This document shows, piece after piece, positions 10,775-22,241 of a stretch of 64,000 bases of DNA. Position 1 is the stretch's first letter. Every line of letters starts with the position of its first letter. Below the pieces are notes generated by a model. The model was not told the DNA's origin, ran no database searches, and saw only the letters and a list, made by a program, of their open reading frames with translations. The DNA is from Eutreptiella sp. 'Long Island Sound 2002'. Its lineage: Eukaryota; Euglenozoa; Euglenophyceae; Eutreptiales; Eutreptiaceae. Location of the stretch: contig OZ038380.1 of NCBI GenBank assembly GCA_964036045.1, positions 169,887,286 to 169,951,285 of the forward strand. The letters are read 5' to 3'. Made by a program: the position numbers and the translations under genes.

Positions 10775-11829
10775 TGGCTGAATCTATGAAGATAAGCCGA
10801 GGAGCAATAAAAAAAACACAGATTTTTACTTCGATCCCGGACCTGGGATTTTAGGAGGCACCGCTGGGTTCTGGTACCCGCATGTAATGTACATGTCTAC
10901 ACACACACTACTCATGGCACTCACAAGTGCCTCACACATAGGGTCCTCTGACCCCCAGGCTCAACCACAGTAAAATTTCTGCAATCCTGGACAGAAATCA
11001 ATCATGAAAAAATGACCTCTGCACAGAATTTAAAATAAAAAATAGTGAACAAACAAAAAAATAAAAAATGCACTTCTGAGATATCCTGACCCTAAAACCA
11101 AAGACAACACAAAGCAAATCAGAAAAATTCACAGTTTGTAAACACATCCACTGATCATGTAATACAATACAGAAATAACCAATAAGACCAAATCTCATGG
11201 CCTATAGTTATTATGATTACAATTCTGGTCACCCATCTTCTTGGCCCATACCATGAATTATATTTTCTGAAATCTTCATATTTTTGACTTCCAACTTGAC
11301 CACTTCGTAATCTGCAGGATGTGGGCAGCGCTGTCGTCCTTGCTGGAGGTTGAGAACTCACCAATGATCATGATATAATCTTGAGAACCATTCAAAGGTC
11401 CATGGCACTTTGTCCATGGCACCCAACTGGAGTAATCAAATCTTGAGAACCATCCAAAGGTCCATGGCACTTTGTCCATGGCACCCAACTGGAGTAATCA
11501 AATGAAAACTATCAAGTTGCAGACACCATTGGGATAGTCGCGCTGCAGCTTGTTCTTCAGCGCTACGCACTCCCAGCGCGATGCTGAAGGTCTCCTTGGT
11601 CGTCAATGTCCTTGTAATAGGGCTCAAAGTAGTCAAATGGTCCTCAAATGGTGTAGGCACCAAGGACCTTCTTGAACATGATTTTGGGGTTTACCAATTG
11701 CTCCATAGATCTCGTCGACGATGTTTGCGTCGTCGTGGTCGTCGTCTTCAACGTCATCGTCGTCGTTGTCGTCGTCGTTGAGGGCGTTTCGAAATTCTTT
11801 TCATTTTTGGAAATGAATGACCTTGAACT
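10775..11829. other. Element Y interior
   Basis: There is no retroelement protein here. It holds a 62-bp tandem duplication at about 11380-11505, each copy with a CCATGG...CCATGG hairpin, and a (GTC)n microsatellite at about 11715-11785. On the minus strand between 11250 and 11700 short frames look like coding fragments (FSTSSKDDSAAHILQITKW, then an acidic Asp-rich run and MFKKVLGAYT). A GT at 11360 on the minus strand has a GTGAGT context. This may be captured host-gene sequence; I do not recognise the gene. Confidence 0.4.
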
Positions 11830-12563
11830 TGTTTTCCTTGAAACGTATCCAAGTTTTTCTTCAAATAACCCAAAAATACACCCCAAATGCAACCACAAAA
11901 GGCGACGGAAACATACTACGTGTTCGACGAAATCACGGGAGTGATTTCGAAACGGTCCCTTTCATGTCCTAAGAAGATATGAACAAAAGGGGACATATAA
12001 CAATGAAATATGACCAAAACAATGCATATTTACGACATGATCAGGGGTCTCCCCCCAACGCGTGGTGCCGGTGCACCGACGCGTTTGGAAACCAAATCAG
12101 CATATGCATGCAAAGCCCTACTAATGGGCTGTGATTTGGTGTACTTAACTTCAGGATTCAAGACACCTACAATTTTACAAAAATTCATGAACATGGCATA
12201 CTTGCGCCAAAAAAACTAGCACGGAACGGAGCCGCGATAGTGCCGTAACATTCGCTTATGTCTAAAACTGATATGGAATTAATGTAAACAATAAAACTGA
12301 TTGAAAGATCTTAAAAATCGTCAGAAATCGACAATTTCTGGATCGGCGCGCGCGATCTCAGGACTGGCCGTCGCCGACCCAAACTCAGTTTTATTGTACA
12401 GAAAATGGTGAAAACACCATGAATGTAAAACTACAGAAATTCCTGATCCACTGATACCAACACTGTCCAAAACAGAGCTGGGATCGTGGTTTTCTGTGGG
12501 TGTACATATATCAAGATTTTGCACTGAAAAAAGCGAGAATATAGGTTGCACGAAAACCTTACA
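11830..12563 (+). repeat. Element Y right long repeat (LTR-like)
   Basis: This is the same 734-bp sequence as the left repeat, with scattered substitutions and ending CCTTACA. The target duplication GGCGG follows directly. Confidence 0.9.
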
Positions 12564-12568
12564 GGCGG

Positions 12569-13990
12569 CGGGGCTTGCTGCTTGGGCGGCGGGGGCGGTC
12601 ACCTCGGCTGGCTCAGGCTCCCGGGCCGGCGGCGGCGGTCCGACCAGCACCGCCGCCTCCGCCAGCCTCCGCTCCTCGCGCTCCGCGAGGGTCTCCCCCG
12701 TCCACTCCGGGGAGGCGGGGGAGCGGGAGCGGGACCGGCGGTGGTGGCGGTCGTCCCGCTGGGGGGAGCCATCGGAGTCTGCCATCACTGTTATCCTGGT
12801 AGGCATGCGTGGTGGCTGGCGCGCCCTTCCCACTACCTCCTGGTGCATCAGTGCCGTGCCGTGGGCAGTGCCGTGTGGTGGTCTGCGGGGGGGAGGGGGG
12901 AGGGGATGGGGGGCCGGCTGTGGAGTCAGCCCCGCACGGCCGGGGGCCGGCGGCCATCCACCGGCATGGGGAGGGGAGGCGGGGGAGCCACGCGGCCCAC
13001 GCGTCGCGCCATAGCTCCCAGTCTGGGGCGGGGCCCAGGGCCCTGGGCCCCCGGGGGTCGTCGAGTGGTGTCCGGGCGAGCCGCACCAGGTGGACCCCCG
13101 TAACGGCGGTGACCTCTTGTGTTCGCAGGAAGGTGTGTACTCCGTCCCGCGCCGCGGGCGCCGGGAGGGGGGGGCGGGGTACGGGTGCTGCCCCATAGAG
13201 GTGGGTGGGGGTGATCCCCAGGACCCGCCCCGGGTCCCTGCGGGTCGCGACGACGAGGAGGTGCAGGAGGGTGCCAGGGCACTCTTGCCAGACGACCTGC
13301 CCCCTGTGGTGGGCACCCCTGGTTCTGGAGAGGGGGGGGGGCGGGGCACCAAGAGGGCTCCCTGGGGAACGCCTCGCATACGATGGCGTACGGGGGGGTA
13401 GGCCTGGTGCCGTCGTACATTGGGTTGGTCGGCCGGGGGCGGGCGGACGCCTCGTCCGCGCCTTCCACGAACACCGTGATCTCGCCCACCTCCAAGTCCT
13501 CGTCCGGTGGGTGTAGAAGGTGGAGCGCCGCATCCAGCTCGGACACTCCCCCCGGGTACGTGGCCCGCGCCTGGTTCAGGTACGGGGCCGCGTCCCCGGG
13601 GTAGCGCGTCCTGAGGGCGTGCAGCAGGACTGGGGCGCTGCAGCGGAGGGACATGGCAGACCCTGCTCCCGTCAGCCGCAGGGTGTCCCCCATGGACAGG
13701 GGCCGGCCCGACCGGTTGGACTCGCGCCACTCCATCCAGTGCCCGTAGAGGGCCGCCTCCGGGCTGATGAGCCCCGGCTGGACGGCGTTCACGATCCGGT
13801 GCATTGCCGGGAGCAGCGTAAGGGCCCCCGCTCCGTTCAGGGCGCGGACATCCGGGAGGGCGGTGTCGTTGAGGAAAGCCCCCGCACTGCCCGTCAGGTG
13901 ACACCGTGCGGCAGCGTGCGCCTCGTGTGCCTCCGCCACCGCGTCCGCCACCAGGCCCCGGACGGCCGCCTCATGCGCTTCGCGGCGGGC
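12569..13990 (-). pseudogene. LINE second frame, N-terminal part (gag-like, unrecognised)
   Basis: On the minus strand an open stretch begins near 13990 (EAHEAAVRGLVADAVAEAH) and reads on as an ordered-looking protein: GSAGAFLNDTALPDVRALNGAG, LLPAMHRIVNAVQPGL, YGHWMEWRESNRSGRPLSMGDTLRL. It changes frame near 13380-13350 and again near 12850, and ends in an Arg/Ser-rich and Pro/Ala-rich stretch (RHHRRSRSRSPA) cut by element Y at 12568. No ATG was seen at its start. I do not recognise a domain. Its place after the pol frame and its basic tail suggest a nucleic-acid-binding structural protein, which is inference. Confidence 0.5.
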
Positions 13991-14068
13991 CCTGGTGTGT
14001 CCCGGCCTATCCCCCCGTCAGCGTGGCATGGTGCTGCGGGCTCTGCAAAGGGCGGCGGCGGGTGGGGG

Positions 14069-15290
14069 TTAGGGCGCGAACACGTGAGACAGGTGCGCAA
14101 CGGATGTGGGGTCCCGCAGGTGGAAGTGGATCCACAGAAGGGCAGCGCCCGCGGGGCCCGCTCGTTCGTGTGAGGGGGTGTGTGTCCCCTCGATGCGCTG
14201 GTGCAGGGCCTCCTCCTCTGTTCGCCTGCGCGGGCCTGCGGGAGGTTCGGGCCAGGGGCACGCGGCCACCTGGGCGCACCGCGCGCACCTGCTGGCGCCT
14301 GTCGACGCTGCGGAGGACACCGTGTCACATTCCCCGCAGAGTCCGCAGGTGTGTGGGAGGTGGGAGGGCGGCGACCAGGGGTCGAGATGGCGGAGCCAGA
14401 GGTCGTCCCACCTCTGTCGGAGGGGGTCCCGGATCTCCAGCAGGCGGGCGCGGACGCGGCGTCGGTAGTCCTTGCCAAGCGTCTTCCGCTGGACCTCCTG
14501 CCACGTGTGGTCGGGGAGGATCCCGTGGTCGTGGAAGGCGGCGATGAGGTCGTCCCACGCCGGGCGGGGGTGCCCCTGGGGGGGGGTTGCCATGTACACG
14601 TGGCGCCCGGTGAGGTGGGGCGCCAGCGCATCCCATCGGCACCCGTTCGCGGTGTCTCGGTGGAGGAGGGCCAGCAGGGTGCCGTCCGCGACTGCCTCCC
14701 ATCCCACTCGCAGCCCTTCGCAGCCGTCCAGCTCCTGGCGCAGCGCGGCTGCAATGCCGGTGGGGAGCATGAGGAGCAAGGGCCCCTGGGTGTCGCCCAG
14801 CCGGGACAGGGCGTCGTCCTATACCGGCCCCCCAGCTTTGAAGTGCGCCACGGCGAGCTGGGCGGCCCCGCCCTCTGGGGGGTGCCACCGGACAGTGGCC
14901 GCGGCCTTTCTTCACGTGCGTATCTCCGTAGCCCGGAGTACGTTGGCGGCGTGAAGGACGATGCGGGGCAGACGGGTGTCCTGACGAGTGAGGACACGTC
15001 CCCAGTCCATCCCGTTTGCGGCCCCGGGGCCGCCTGCAGCCATTCCCCCGTCGCCGCGTCCCACGGGTGGTCAGGTCCCGCCCCGCGGATCACGGTGGGT
15101 CTCGGCCGGGTGTCCGGCCCCCATCCCTTGAGCGGGATGGCGGCGTATCGTTGCGCAGGGGTCTCCGGGGCGCGCGTGGCGGCGCACCACCGGCCCCACT
15201 CGCGCGCCCATTCCTCACCTACAATGCGCGCCTCCCACGCGGTCAGGGAGCCGCGCCCGATAATCCAACGGTGGGAAGAGGGCGTCTTGT
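14069..15290 (-). pseudogene. LINE pol C-terminal extension with CxxC motifs
   Basis: On the minus strand this follows the zinc-finger segment after a frameshift near 15270. One frame (to about 14960) has RGSLTAWEARIVGEEWAREWGRW. A second (about 14960-14069) has LLMLPTGIAAALRQELDG, RHVYMATPPQGHP, HDHGILPDHTWQEVQRK and RARLLEIRDPLRQRWDDLWLRH. Cysteine pairs CGLCGEC and CARCAQVAAC follow, and it ends LSHVFAP before a stop. The content looks like real protein spread over frames by indels. I do not recognise a domain. Confidence 0.5.
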
Positions 15291-17302
15291 AGGTGCTTCG
15301 AGAACCCCCCCGGCAGGTCCTGGTACGGGTGGGGGCCCTCTTGGGGCGGGCACTCCAGAGTGCCATTCACGACACGGAGGGAGGCTACGAAGTCCTTGTC
15401 AGGGCGCGGGGGAGGGGGAGGGTGGTCGCCCTCCGCCGCAGTGAGCCACCGGTGTGCCCGGGCCGCAGCGCTTTGGGGCTCGCGGAGGAGTTGCTCCAGT
15501 CGGTGGTTGCGAAGCTCCCATGCGAAGTCCCCCAGCCGGAGCATGTGGTGGAGGAAATCGTCCACAGAGGTCCCTCCTGGCGGGTCGTAGCGGGCTATGG
15601 CGCGGAGCTGCGCCTCCGCGTCCTCGGGCACCAGTCCGGAGCAGAAGACTTCCGTCCATGTGGCGCCTGCGGAGCGCCACGAGGCCACCCACAGGGCTTT
15701 GTCCCCGGGTGGGACGTGGCGGGCCGCCTCGTGTACCGCCTGGCGGTAGTGGGGCCAGAGGAGCTGTGAGTGGGCGCACCCCACGTGCATGTGCGCCAGG
15801 GTCTCCTCCGGGCCGCCGCATAGGAGGCACGGTTGCGGGACGATGGCGACGCCGGAGAGCCGCTCCTTACGGATGCGGAGCCTGCGCTGCACCGGCGTGT
15901 GGCCGTCTCGGGCCCGCAGCGCCCGGCGGTTGGTGGCCGTCGCGGTGAGGTCCCGGGCGTGGACATAGGCTGTGGCGTGGGCCGCGCCCAAAGGTGTGTG
16001 TCCCCGGTGCGTCAGCGCATGGTCCGTCTGCGCCCGCTGCGCGACCTCGCCGAGCACCCGCATCGTGGGGGGCCGTAGATCGAGATGGCCGTCACGGCCG
16101 GCGACAATGAGTTGGCCGTGGCCAGGGTCCGGGGGCGTGTTCTGCAGGACGGTGTCCTGGGACGCCGCCCAGTCCGCCTTGTGCAGTAGGGCGTCACTGT
16201 GGTGCGAGGTGGCTCCGACGTACCAGAACGGGTGCCCGGCGTGTTGCCCTCGCTCGCACAGGCTGTCCCGGAGCCACCGCAGGGGCATCTGGTTGACCAC
16301 CTTCGCTTCGCCCGCGGGGACCCCCGTGGTCCGCTCGCGATCTGCGTGCCGCAGGAGGTGGAGGATGACTTCGGCGTCCACCGTGTGGACCCATGGTCGG
16401 TGGGCACCGTATTGTAGGGGGAGGGAGGCGGCCACCCCCTCCCCGTCGGGCACCGTGCCCGAGATGGCCACCGCCGGAGTGCGGGTGAGGTCGGCGGCGA
16501 GAGCGACGCTGGTGGCGTGTTTGCATGGTCCGCCCCCGGACGCGTCGGAAGAGGTGTGGCCCCAGGCCTCCGGGATCCAGTAGTATCCGTTGGGGCTGAG
16601 CCAGCCCGCGTTGAGGTCGGCGGAGTGCCACCGGACGTCGGGGTGGCTGGGGGTCAGTTGGTCCACGCTCAGCGCCCTGGTGTCGCCGGGGCTGATCGCC
16701 GGGTGGTCGTGCAGCCGGATCTCCGCTCCGGTGATCGTGCATGCCCAGGACCGAAGTGCCGTCACATGTTCCTTGAGCCACGCCGGGCCCCCGCGCTGGT
16801 GCACCACCAAGTGCCCCGTGTCCTCCGGCTGGTCCTCCAACGCGTGCACCGCCATGTGTGGGTCGTGCGGCACCCCCGTAGCTACCAGCAGGGCGGTGCC
16901 ACGGGGGAGCCCACGGGGTTCGGGCTGGCCCGCCCCCACCTGCACTATTACCCACTCGGCCCGGAGCTGCGCTTGCCCCGTCGCTTGGGTGCATTGGTCG
17001 TCCGTGGTCACCAACCACAAAGGCGTCGGCGCGTGGGGCCGGGGGCGCAGGGGCTCGGGCCATGCCACGTCCGCGTTAGGCTCTTGGTGCTCGCTTTCCG
17101 CGAGTACGTCGCGGAGGATGTACATGAGGGCTGCTGGCGGGTGGTACGCCGCCCGCCGCGTGGGGGGGGATAGGCCGTCCTGGCGGCGGTAGCCCCCGAC
17201 GTGGAGGTGCAGGCCGTCCGGGGTCTCGTGGGGTGGACGAGTCTCAGGCGGGGGTCCCGCGTGCCGGTGGTGTGGAAGAGGTCGACCAAGGCGTCGCGCC
17301 AC
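15215..17302 (-). pseudogene. LINE pol middle: RNase H-like region and CCHH zinc finger
   Basis: This continues the EN-RT frame after a frameshift near 17240. About two thirds of the way in, VDAEVILHLLRHAD and YVGATSHHSDALLHKADWAA resemble the last two RNase H motifs (an H/S block followed by D-x-x-x-x-K-A-D). Further on, CLLCGGPEETLAHMHVGC is the C-x2-C-x8-H type zinc finger usual at the C-terminus of LINE RT proteins. The domain order EN-RT-RNase H-zinc finger places it among RNase H-bearing LINEs (I/R1/Tad-like groups). Which clade needs a tree. Confidence 0.7.
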
Positions 17303-20300
17303 CCGGGGTGGTTGGTGGGCTCCTGCTCACGGCGGCAATAGTGGAGGTGTTCATCGGCGCATTGGTCGAGGCATTCCCGCACCGCCGTCAGCCACGGGTC
17401 GTCGTTGTCGGGGAAGGGGTGGCGTGGCCCGTGGTGCCCATGCCACGGCGTTGTGTGTGGCACCGTCAGGCAGCACATGTCGCGGTGTCGCAGCTTGGCG
17501 GTGCGCAGCGTGACGAGGTTGCCCGGCGGGGACTGTAGTTGGACATGGGCCGCCCTGGGGCACGCGATGGGGTTGTACAGCCCCACTCTCAGGGCGGCCA
17601 GGGCCCGGGGTATGCGGTGGACCCAGTCACCCCCCGCTAGAGTTGCGAACTCCGGGACGGGGTAGTGCACCTCGGGACATATTCCGTGCGCGCCAGCTAT
17701 TTCCCAGAACATCTTGGTGACCTCGGCGCGCACGGAGGTTGAGCGGTGGTGGACGAGTGTACCCACGAGGGCCACCGCTGCCTGCTTGCACCGCGTTGGC
17801 ACCCGTGTGAGCCCCAGGGTCCGGTCATCCTGCAGGCTGTCCCGCGAGGCGTCGAAGGCGTACCGCGCCCTGTCCTTCGCGACCTGGACGGTGATGTGGT
17901 CCAGGTGGCGTGCAGTGTCGGAGTCGTCGGCGATGAAAGGGGCGACGTACTGCGTCAGCCCCCCGAGGAATGCCAGGATGACGTCCTGCACCACTTTCGG
18001 TGGCGCGAGGGTGTTAAGGCACCAGTGGTGCACCGCCGCAAGGCGTAGCCGGTGCTTGCGCTGCAGGGAGAACTCCCCGTCCGGCTGCAGCTGGAGTCCC
18101 AGGTAGGGGACGGAGTCCGCCGCTGGTACCCAGTGCCATGGGTTTTCCAGGCGGGGACAGAGGCGCAGCTGCAGGCTCGGGACCCCCTCCGTGGTGGCCA
18201 TGGCGCACTTGCGGGGGTTGAGCTCCATGCCCATCATCCCCAGGTACGCGGCCACCGCCTCCACGCCCTCTACGAAGTGCTGCAGCATGTGGGCCACCAC
18301 CAGCAGGTCGTCGATGTAGGCCTGGATGAGGCCGTGCTCGGCCCCTCCCGGCGGGCGCAGGCGGTGCCCCTGCGCCCTGAGCAGGGGCTCCAGGAGGAGC
18401 GCGTACAGTAGGGGGCTCTCGGGGTTGCCCTGCCGGACGCCGCGCAGCATGTAGACGGGCTGCGTTAGCCCGTGTGCTGTGACGATGCGCAGCCTGGCGC
18501 ACGTGTGGAGGAAGAGCAGGAGGTCGATGACGTCCAGCGGCACGGAGAGGTGGCGCAGGATGAGGTGGAGGGCGCCGTGCGGGGCGGTGTCGAAGGCCTT
18601 GAGGGCGTCGAAGCAGAAGACGTAGTTGGGCCTTCCCCGCTGGAGCTGCCGCTGCGCCATGAACAGCGGGGGGCCTGTGTTGGAGCCAGGGAGGGCCCCT
18701 TGCTGCCAGTCGCTGACCACTCCGTGCCGTGTGAGCACTTCCGTGATGCGCTGGGTGAGGGGGCCCGTGAGCAGCTTCATGTCCAGCTGGCCCAGGGCTA
18801 TGGGCCTGTAGTCGTCCAGTCTGGCAAAGCCCGGTACCTTGGGGCTGAGCCAGATGTGCGCGTCCCTCCAGTGCATCGGCGGCGGGGCGCCGCGGAGGAT
18901 GGCCCGGTAGGAGTGGACCAGGAGCCACTGGACGGGTGCCGGGAGGGCCTTGATGAAACGGGCCTCCACGTGGTTGGGACCTGGGGCCTTGCCATCGGCC
19001 TTGTCCAGGGCGGACTTCAGGTCCTGCATGGAGTACTGCTGGACCTGTGTCCAGGCCCCTTCAGGGACCCGGGGGACGTGGCGGCCGAGGACTGCCTGGA
19101 AGCCTGGGAGGTCCACCGGGCGTTTGTCATACAGTTCTCGCCAGAAGGCGCGAACTGCGAACATCACGTCGTGGGCCTCCGTGAGGAGCGTTTGGGTGTT
19201 GGGGACCCGCACGTTCCAGAGGCCTGACGGGCCCGGGGCCTCTACCTCTATGGCTCCCCGCACGGCTTTCCATCGCTGGGCGATGTCGGGGGCGTGGCGG
19301 CGCCAGAAGTCCTTGATGGCGCGCTTGCGGTCTGCCGCCAGGAGTGTGCGGAGCGGGCGAATGTCCTCCTCGAGGGCGGCTGCTTGCCTCTCCAGCTCCT
19401 CCTGTAGCTGGCTCTGTGTGGTTGGGGGGAACCCGGGCGACACACCCTGCAGCTCCTCCATGAGCCCGAGCGCCGCCTCGGACCGGATGCCATTCCGGGC
19501 CGCGTCCGCCTGGTACGCTGCCGGCGCGCGCGCTGCCAGGGTGTCATAGCGGAGGACCGCTGCCTGGAGCCGCTTTCTGCTCTCCGGGAGGTCCTTCTCC
19601 GCCGGGTCCGCCCCCGCCGGGGACGGCTGCCGGCGTCCCACCACACGCGCCAGGGCGTCATGCGTCGCGTGGAGGTGTTCAAACACCTTGTCCACCGCGG
19701 CCGCGGGCATGGACCCGTAGTCGTGCTGCTCTGCGGGACCCAGCCGGGGCGCCAGGGAGGGTTCATCCTGCGCGGCGGTGACCGCCGCCCACCGGCAGTG
19801 TTGGACGGGTGCGGCCTCGGCGTCGTACGGGGGGAGGCGGCCCTCCGTGTGGCTGTAGGGGGTGGGCATCGCCGCGCGCCCCCTTGCGCTGAGGAGACCC
19901 GGCAGGGCCAGGCGGACCGGGAGCTGGTCCGAGCCGACCACCTGGGGGTGTGCCATGCTGCGAGCCCAGACGCTTTCCCGCAGGGACCACGGCAGGAGGG
20001 GCTCGTTGACCAGGAAGGTGTCCACCCTGTGCCGGGACGGGTGGAGCGTGGGGGTCATGTCCTCCTCGCCGCCTGCCGCGGCCCTTCGGAAACCGCAGGC
20101 CTCCCAGCCCGCTCGGAAGTGCTCCGTGGCCGGGTTGGTGGGGACATCCATGTAGATGTTGGTGTCGCCGGCGATGACCACCGGGTGCCTCCCACCGAGG
20201 CTGCGTGCTGTGGCATACATTTGTATGTCGGCCCAGAACGCCGCCCGTCCCGCCCACGGGGAGCAGCCTGCTTGCGGCCTGTGGACGTTGATGAGGGTGA

Positions 20301-20718
20301 GGCCTCCCCCGTCCGTGCGGATCTCCAGGGCCGCAGCCTTCCCGGGGACAATTTCCGTGAAACTGAGCACCTCGTGCTCCGCCAGGTACTTGCTGCTGAC
20401 CGCGGTGAGGAGGCCCCCCCCTCTCGAGGTGGAGGTGGTTCCCGTCTCCGCCAGCCGGCTGCTGAAGGAGGCGGTGTACCCCTTGTCTCGGAGCGCCGCG
20501 GCCACGTGCATCTCCTGCGCCCGGGTGGCGATCCCTGTTTCCTGGAGCATGATGGCAAAGCCCCCCTCCTGGGGTAGCATGCCGGTGATGAGGTGCTCCT
20601 TGTCGGTACAGGCCGCCGGCCCCCGGCGCCGTCGGAGAGTGTCCCGGAGGGACCGGTCTGGCGGCACGAGGCCGTTGCGCAGGTTCCACGAGAGGAGCCA
20701 CAGGGCGTCGCCCGCCAT
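17240..20718 (-). CDS. LINE pol: APE-type endonuclease and reverse transcriptase
   Basis: This long open frame on the minus strand starts 103 bp from the element's 5' end. The endonuclease spans about residues 5-270: SWNLRNG, LQETGI, LINVHRPQAG, IAGDTNIYMD, HRVDTFLVN and GSDQLPVRL. The last motif is normally SDH; here H is Q, which would damage catalysis. The RT follows with IWLSPKVPG, DYRPIALGQLDMKLL, QQGALPGSNT, FCFDALKAFDTA, RGVRQGNPESPLLYALLLE, the catalytic AYIDDLLVV and GMELNPRKC. It cuts target DNA and copies the element RNA. The frame runs on to 17008, but the true reading leaves it near 17240, where a frameshift leads into the RNase H segment. Confidence 0.9.
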
Positions 20719-20821
20719 GTCCTCCTGGAGTCAGCTATCCCGCATCGGCATCGCCGCTGGGTTCGCTGGCGCAGCCAGGGCATCCGGGTGCGCCGCATCC
20801 GCTGAGCCCGTTCTCAGCGGG

Positions 20822-20833
20822 GCCCGTATGCAG
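20822..20833. repeat. 12-bp target site duplication, right copy (LINE insertion)
   Basis: This is an exact copy of 5385-5396. The integrase frame of gypsy A resumes immediately after it with SIVDSCDC. Confidence 0.95.
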
Positions 20834-21907
20834 TCCATAGTGGACTCCTGTGACTGTCACGCCAGCAAACAGAGCGACTCACGTGACAGAGGACTGGTCT
20901 CCAGTCTCCCCATACCCTACTGTGCTAACTCCCTGTTGTACGCGGATTTCATCCACTGTCTGCCTAAGTTTGGTGGCTATGATAGTTGTTTGGTGGTCAC
21001 CTGTGGTCTAACCCGCTTCACACGTGCTTTCCCCTGCAACAAGAAGATCACAGGAGAGCAGACTGTGAAGATCCTGGTGGAGGAGCGGTTTGAGCCCTAT
21101 GGGGCGCCTAAGGAGATCCACTCAGATGAAGATGTACGCATCCGGAGTGATACCGGGTGATACAAGCGAGTGCTGGACGCCCTGAACGTCCAGGTAACCA
21201 CAGGTGTACCTTACACGCACACGTCTAACCCTCTTTGTGGGAGACAGAATCGTGTGGTGGAGCAGAATGTGAGGATTCTGATGAAACAGGAGCGCACCCA
21301 AGATTGGGTACGCCTGTTACCCTGGGCCGTTCTGACCATCAACTCTCAAGAGAGTTCTTCAACCGGCTATACCCCCCACGAACTGTTCCATGGGGGGCGT
21401 CCTGCGTGGTTTTTCAAAACCCCTTTCCCCGAGGACTATAAGAGCCCAGTTGGGGACTGGCTGGAGCACCGGCAGGACCTGGCTAACAGGGCCGGAGCTA
21501 ACCTGAAACGCGTTCGAGAACGCGAACTAACCCGGCGTAACCGCGCGAGGCGTCCTGCCAGTTCCAAGGTAGGAGACCTGGTGCTTGTACACCACTCACG
21601 ATTGCCCACATGGCCCCGCAACTGTTTGCAGGACCCCTACTCTGGGCCCTATCGTATTATCAGGATAGATGGATCCAGGATCCATGTGAGGTGCAGCCCC
21701 CGTCTAGGTGGGGAGCTGCTGTGTGCTCCTAAGCAACTCAGACACTACCACTTGCCTGATGAACTATCGTGGGATGAGTGGCGCTTGCCTGACTGTGAGG
21801 TCGAGCGTATCGACCTGGGGAACGCTGCCAACCCTGAGGAGGCAGACGAAATCGAGGAGATGACTGCCGAGGAAATGGCAGTCGATGGCTACTACGTGGT
21901 TGCAGGT
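20834..21907 (+). pseudogene. Gypsy A integrase core and GPY region
   Basis: This resumes exactly where the LINE entered: SIVDSCDC supplies the last cysteines of the zinc-binding region. Then come LLYADFIHCLPKFGGYD (first catalytic Asp) and IHSDEDVRIRSD (second Asp). A TGA at 21158-21160 replaces a Trp codon of gypsy B. The third catalytic position is lost: LCGRQNRVVE here against LCERQIRVLKE in gypsy B. The C-terminal GPY module is kept (DPYSGPYRIIRIDG). Element Z cuts the frame at 21907, at the start of the chromodomain (GYYVVAG). Confidence 0.9.
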
Positions 21908-22008
21908 TGTTATGATTCTCTGCTTGTTGATGTATTTTCTTTGTAGTCTCCAAATCTCCTTGTGTTTTCAAAATCCTTCAGATCCCAAATCCTTCACAAG
22001 CGCAGCGC

Positions 22009-22200
22009 GATACAAATCAACAAACATTTCTCAAAACTTAATGTCATCCCATCAGTCTGTATACACACAGAAATGTATAACGTAAAATACCTACAAATGC
22101 GCTGCTCCTCGCTTTCTAAATGTCTATCTTATTTTACCTTCAAGCGTGTCTACATGCGCACGCGATCGCATTAGCGATCTTTACACCTAAACCTATTACA
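22009..22200 (+). repeat. Element Z left repeat
   Basis: GATACAAATC to TATTACA, matched almost base for base by 22802-22993. Confidence 0.9.
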
Positions 22201-22241
22201 CTCCCCTCCCAAGCTATTTGCTGGGGGGCACCTCAGCAAAT
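22201..22241 (+). promoter_or_regulatory. PBS-like 13-mer and 8-bp hairpin (element Z)
   Basis: CTCCCCTCCCAAG (22201-22213) follows the left repeat directly, as in element Y. Then ATTTGCTG (22216-22223) pairs perfectly with CAGCAAAT (22234-22241) over a 10-nt G-rich loop. The stem shares no sequence with the two in element Y. Confidence 0.6.

Larger units (their letters stand above)
9818..12563 (+). mobile_element. Element Y: non-autonomous LTR-like element inside the LINE
   Basis: This 2746-bp insertion is flanked by GGCGG (9813-9817 and 12564-12568). It interrupts the LINE's gag-like frame, which reads sensibly on both sides. It has two 734-bp direct repeats (9855-10588 and 11830-12563), each starting TGTTTTCC and ending CCTTACA, with about 20 differences seen by eye. 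A 37-bp module lies between the left target duplication and the left repeat, and is absent at the right. The interior has no RT or integrase and no polypurine tract next to the right repeat. It could be a TRIM/LARD-type LTR element or a Penelope-type element with pseudo-LTRs. Orientation is set by the PBS-like motif. Confidence 0.8.
5397..20821 (-). mobile_element. Long non-LTR retrotransposon (LINE) inserted in gypsy A
   Basis: This is a 15,425-bp insertion bounded by a 12-bp target duplication, as expected of target-primed reverse transcription. It reads on the minus strand: its 5' end is at 20821 and its 3' end at 5397. Removing element Y leaves about 12.7 kb, very long for a LINE. From 5' to 3' it holds an APE-type endonuclease plus RT, RNase H and a CCHH-type zinc finger, a poorly conserved linker frame, a low-complexity basic gag-like frame, and about 2.4 kb of extremely GC-rich 3' UTR. 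The 3' end is not poly(A) but three copies of a TCAAACC-type heptamer. Several frameshifts suggest it is dead. Confidence 0.9.
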
